A DNA stretch of 64,000 nt from Bdellovibrionales bacterium RIFOXYC1_FULL_37_79 (lineage in GTDB: Bacteria; Bdellovibrionota; Bacteriovoracia; Bacteriovoracales; Bacteriovoracaceae): NCBI GenBank assembly GCA_001770015.1, contig MEQB01000026.1, positions 186,001-250,000 of the forward strand, read 5' to 3'. A model generated the notes under the pieces. That model saw only the letters and a list, made by a program, of their open reading frames with translations, had not been told where the DNA came from and searched no databases. A program made the translations under genes and the position numbers. Each line of letters opens with the position of its first letter. The stretch's first letter is position 1. Below, piece by piece: positions 63,198-64,000 of this stretch.

Positions 63198-64000
63198 TCA
63201 GTTAAGATTTTTTAAATTTCCTGAAATTCGTTCGCCTTTTTTGAAATTATTATAAATCGCACTGTTTCTAGTGGGAAAGGTCAAAATAGGTAATGCCATG
63301 TTATGTCCACTGTCGCTTTGCTGATGGGAGCAGATTACCAAGTAATAAAAACAAACTCCTTCTTGTTCACCACCTTTGATATAAGTCAGCATGATATCAC
63401 CTTCATCATCGGTCCACCGGTATATTTCATCGGGATCTTCCAGCGTGGTACGGATAAAATGCATATAATTGACGTAAGATTCAATTTCGATATCATCCAT
63501 GGAATGATTTTTTAATATCCATGACAAAAACGTGGATTTTTTGCCTTCTAAAAATTCTCTCACCGCCGGTTCCAATTGATCCAGATCTGCCGCTCCCATG
63601 AAAAGATCTTTATTTTTTTTATCCCCGCCCACTGGTTGCTGATAATGTGAAATATTTTCAACCGGCTGTCCCTGCCTAAACCGCTCCACCACCTGAGGCG
63701 ACGAAGTGGCGGTCATCAAAAAAACAAAAGATGGTCTTTTTTGATAAGTCAGGGTAATCGTGATCAGGTAATACATTTGGCCACTTATCTCAACATTTTT
63801 AATAAATGTAAAAAACTGGTCTCCCAATTGTGAGGAAACCACCCAGACTTCAGAGGGGTTTAATAAATATTGATCTAATTCGCCCACCTGGTTTAAGGCC
63901 AAAATGGCCTGTTCATCTTGAACTTTAAGTTCGGCACGAATTTTTTTTTCAAAGTTATTAAAATAATCGATCAATGGAAAATAAAACTTCTCAATACAAG
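63198..64000 (-). CDS. Hypothetical protein with internal duplication, 5' end probably outside window
   Basis: The frame is open to the right edge; the only internal start candidate is a TTG at 63974 without a convincing ribosome site. Two halves of the chain look related: residues from LLNPSEVWVV to ERFRQGQP and from LEDPDEIYRW to NNFKKGER share (N/D)P(S/D)E(V/I), a (Y/F)YL(I/V) strand and a final F..G. The pattern recalls small barnase/EndoU-like or PBECR-type domains but without clear active residues. There is no signal peptide in the visible part. Confidence 0.65.
   Translation of the reverse strand, partial: CIEKFYFPLIDYFNNFEKKIRAELKVQDEQAILALNQVGELDQYLLNPSEVWVVSSQLGDQFFTFIKNVEISGQMYYLITITLTYQKRPSFVFLMTATSSPQVVERFRQGQPVENISHYQQPVGGDKKNKDLFMGAADLDQLEPAVREFLEGKKSTFLSWILKNHSMDDIEIESYVNYMHFIRTTLEDPDEIYRWTDDEGDIMLTYIKGGEQEGVCFYYLVICSHQQSDSGHNMALPILTFPTRNSAIYNNFKKGERISGNLKNLN

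Overview
The window looks like a chromosomal segment from an AT-rich, double-membraned (Gram-negative type) bacterium. It encodes many lipoproteins with clear lipoboxes, several proteins that look like outer-membrane beta-barrels, an Lol-like carrier protein, lytic transglycosylases, and PilZ, CNB and receiver signalling proteins. A bacterial V-type ATPase operon next to this mixture of secreted proteins suggests the Bdellovibrionota (Bacteriovorax-like) or a related deltaproteobacterial-grade lineage. That assignment is inference, because no rRNA or other marker gene lies in the window. I see no tRNA, rRNA, CRISPR array, insertion sequence or prophage. No gene-free stretch exceeds 300 bases.

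Layout. 1-1864 (-) is the 3' part of a secreted protein gene cut by the left edge. 2067-3017 (+) is an outer-membrane-type protein with a probable leaderless promoter. 3014-5174 (-) holds yggS, a small gene, a COQ10/RatA-like gene and a PilZ gene. 5343-6568 (+) is pgsA followed by a leucine-rich-repeat gene. 6642-11065 (-) carries a cyclic-nucleotide-binding protein, a YiiX-like lipoprotein, a receiver protein, hemB and sufE. 11239-18751 (+) is a V-type ATPase operon in the order E, DUF2764, A, B, D, I, K. Its K subunit keeps the full set of sodium ligands known from Enterococcus hirae NtpK. 18804-34909 (-) is a long run of envelope genes: an SLT-like protein, barrel proteins, a histidine kinase, murI, a LysM lipoprotein, a pullulanase, a 1338-residue subtilase, a lone CpaF ATPase and a degenerate cupredoxin. 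35093-37523 (+) holds a YqfO-like protein, a HEXXH protein and a secreted protein. 37549-44507 (-) holds a 1608-residue secreted protein, a GmhB-type phosphatase and a possible PD-(D/E)XK protein. 44593-47204 (+) is pyrB, an apparently dead pyrC and pyrF. 47368-49735 (+) holds a lipoprotein and pepF.

The most system-like part is 49.7-58.2 kb. An RND/MMPL exporter is translationally coupled to a CapA-like phosphoesterase on the minus strand. Diverging from it is an operon of an unknown protein, a GNAT-like protein, a LolA-like periplasmic protein and a DUF1302-like barrel. Together these could move an acylated molecule across the whole envelope. Two structured leaders accompany this block. One, on the minus strand before the RND gene, combines an inverted-repeat domain with a terminator-like hairpin. 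The other, before mltB, is a three-way junction that begins exactly where an extended -10 promoter would start transcription.

The right end (59.4-64 kb) holds a methyltransferase, an SH3-plus-barrel protein, a coiled-coil membrane protein, a Thr-rich lipoprotein and a gene with an internal duplication that probably runs off the edge.
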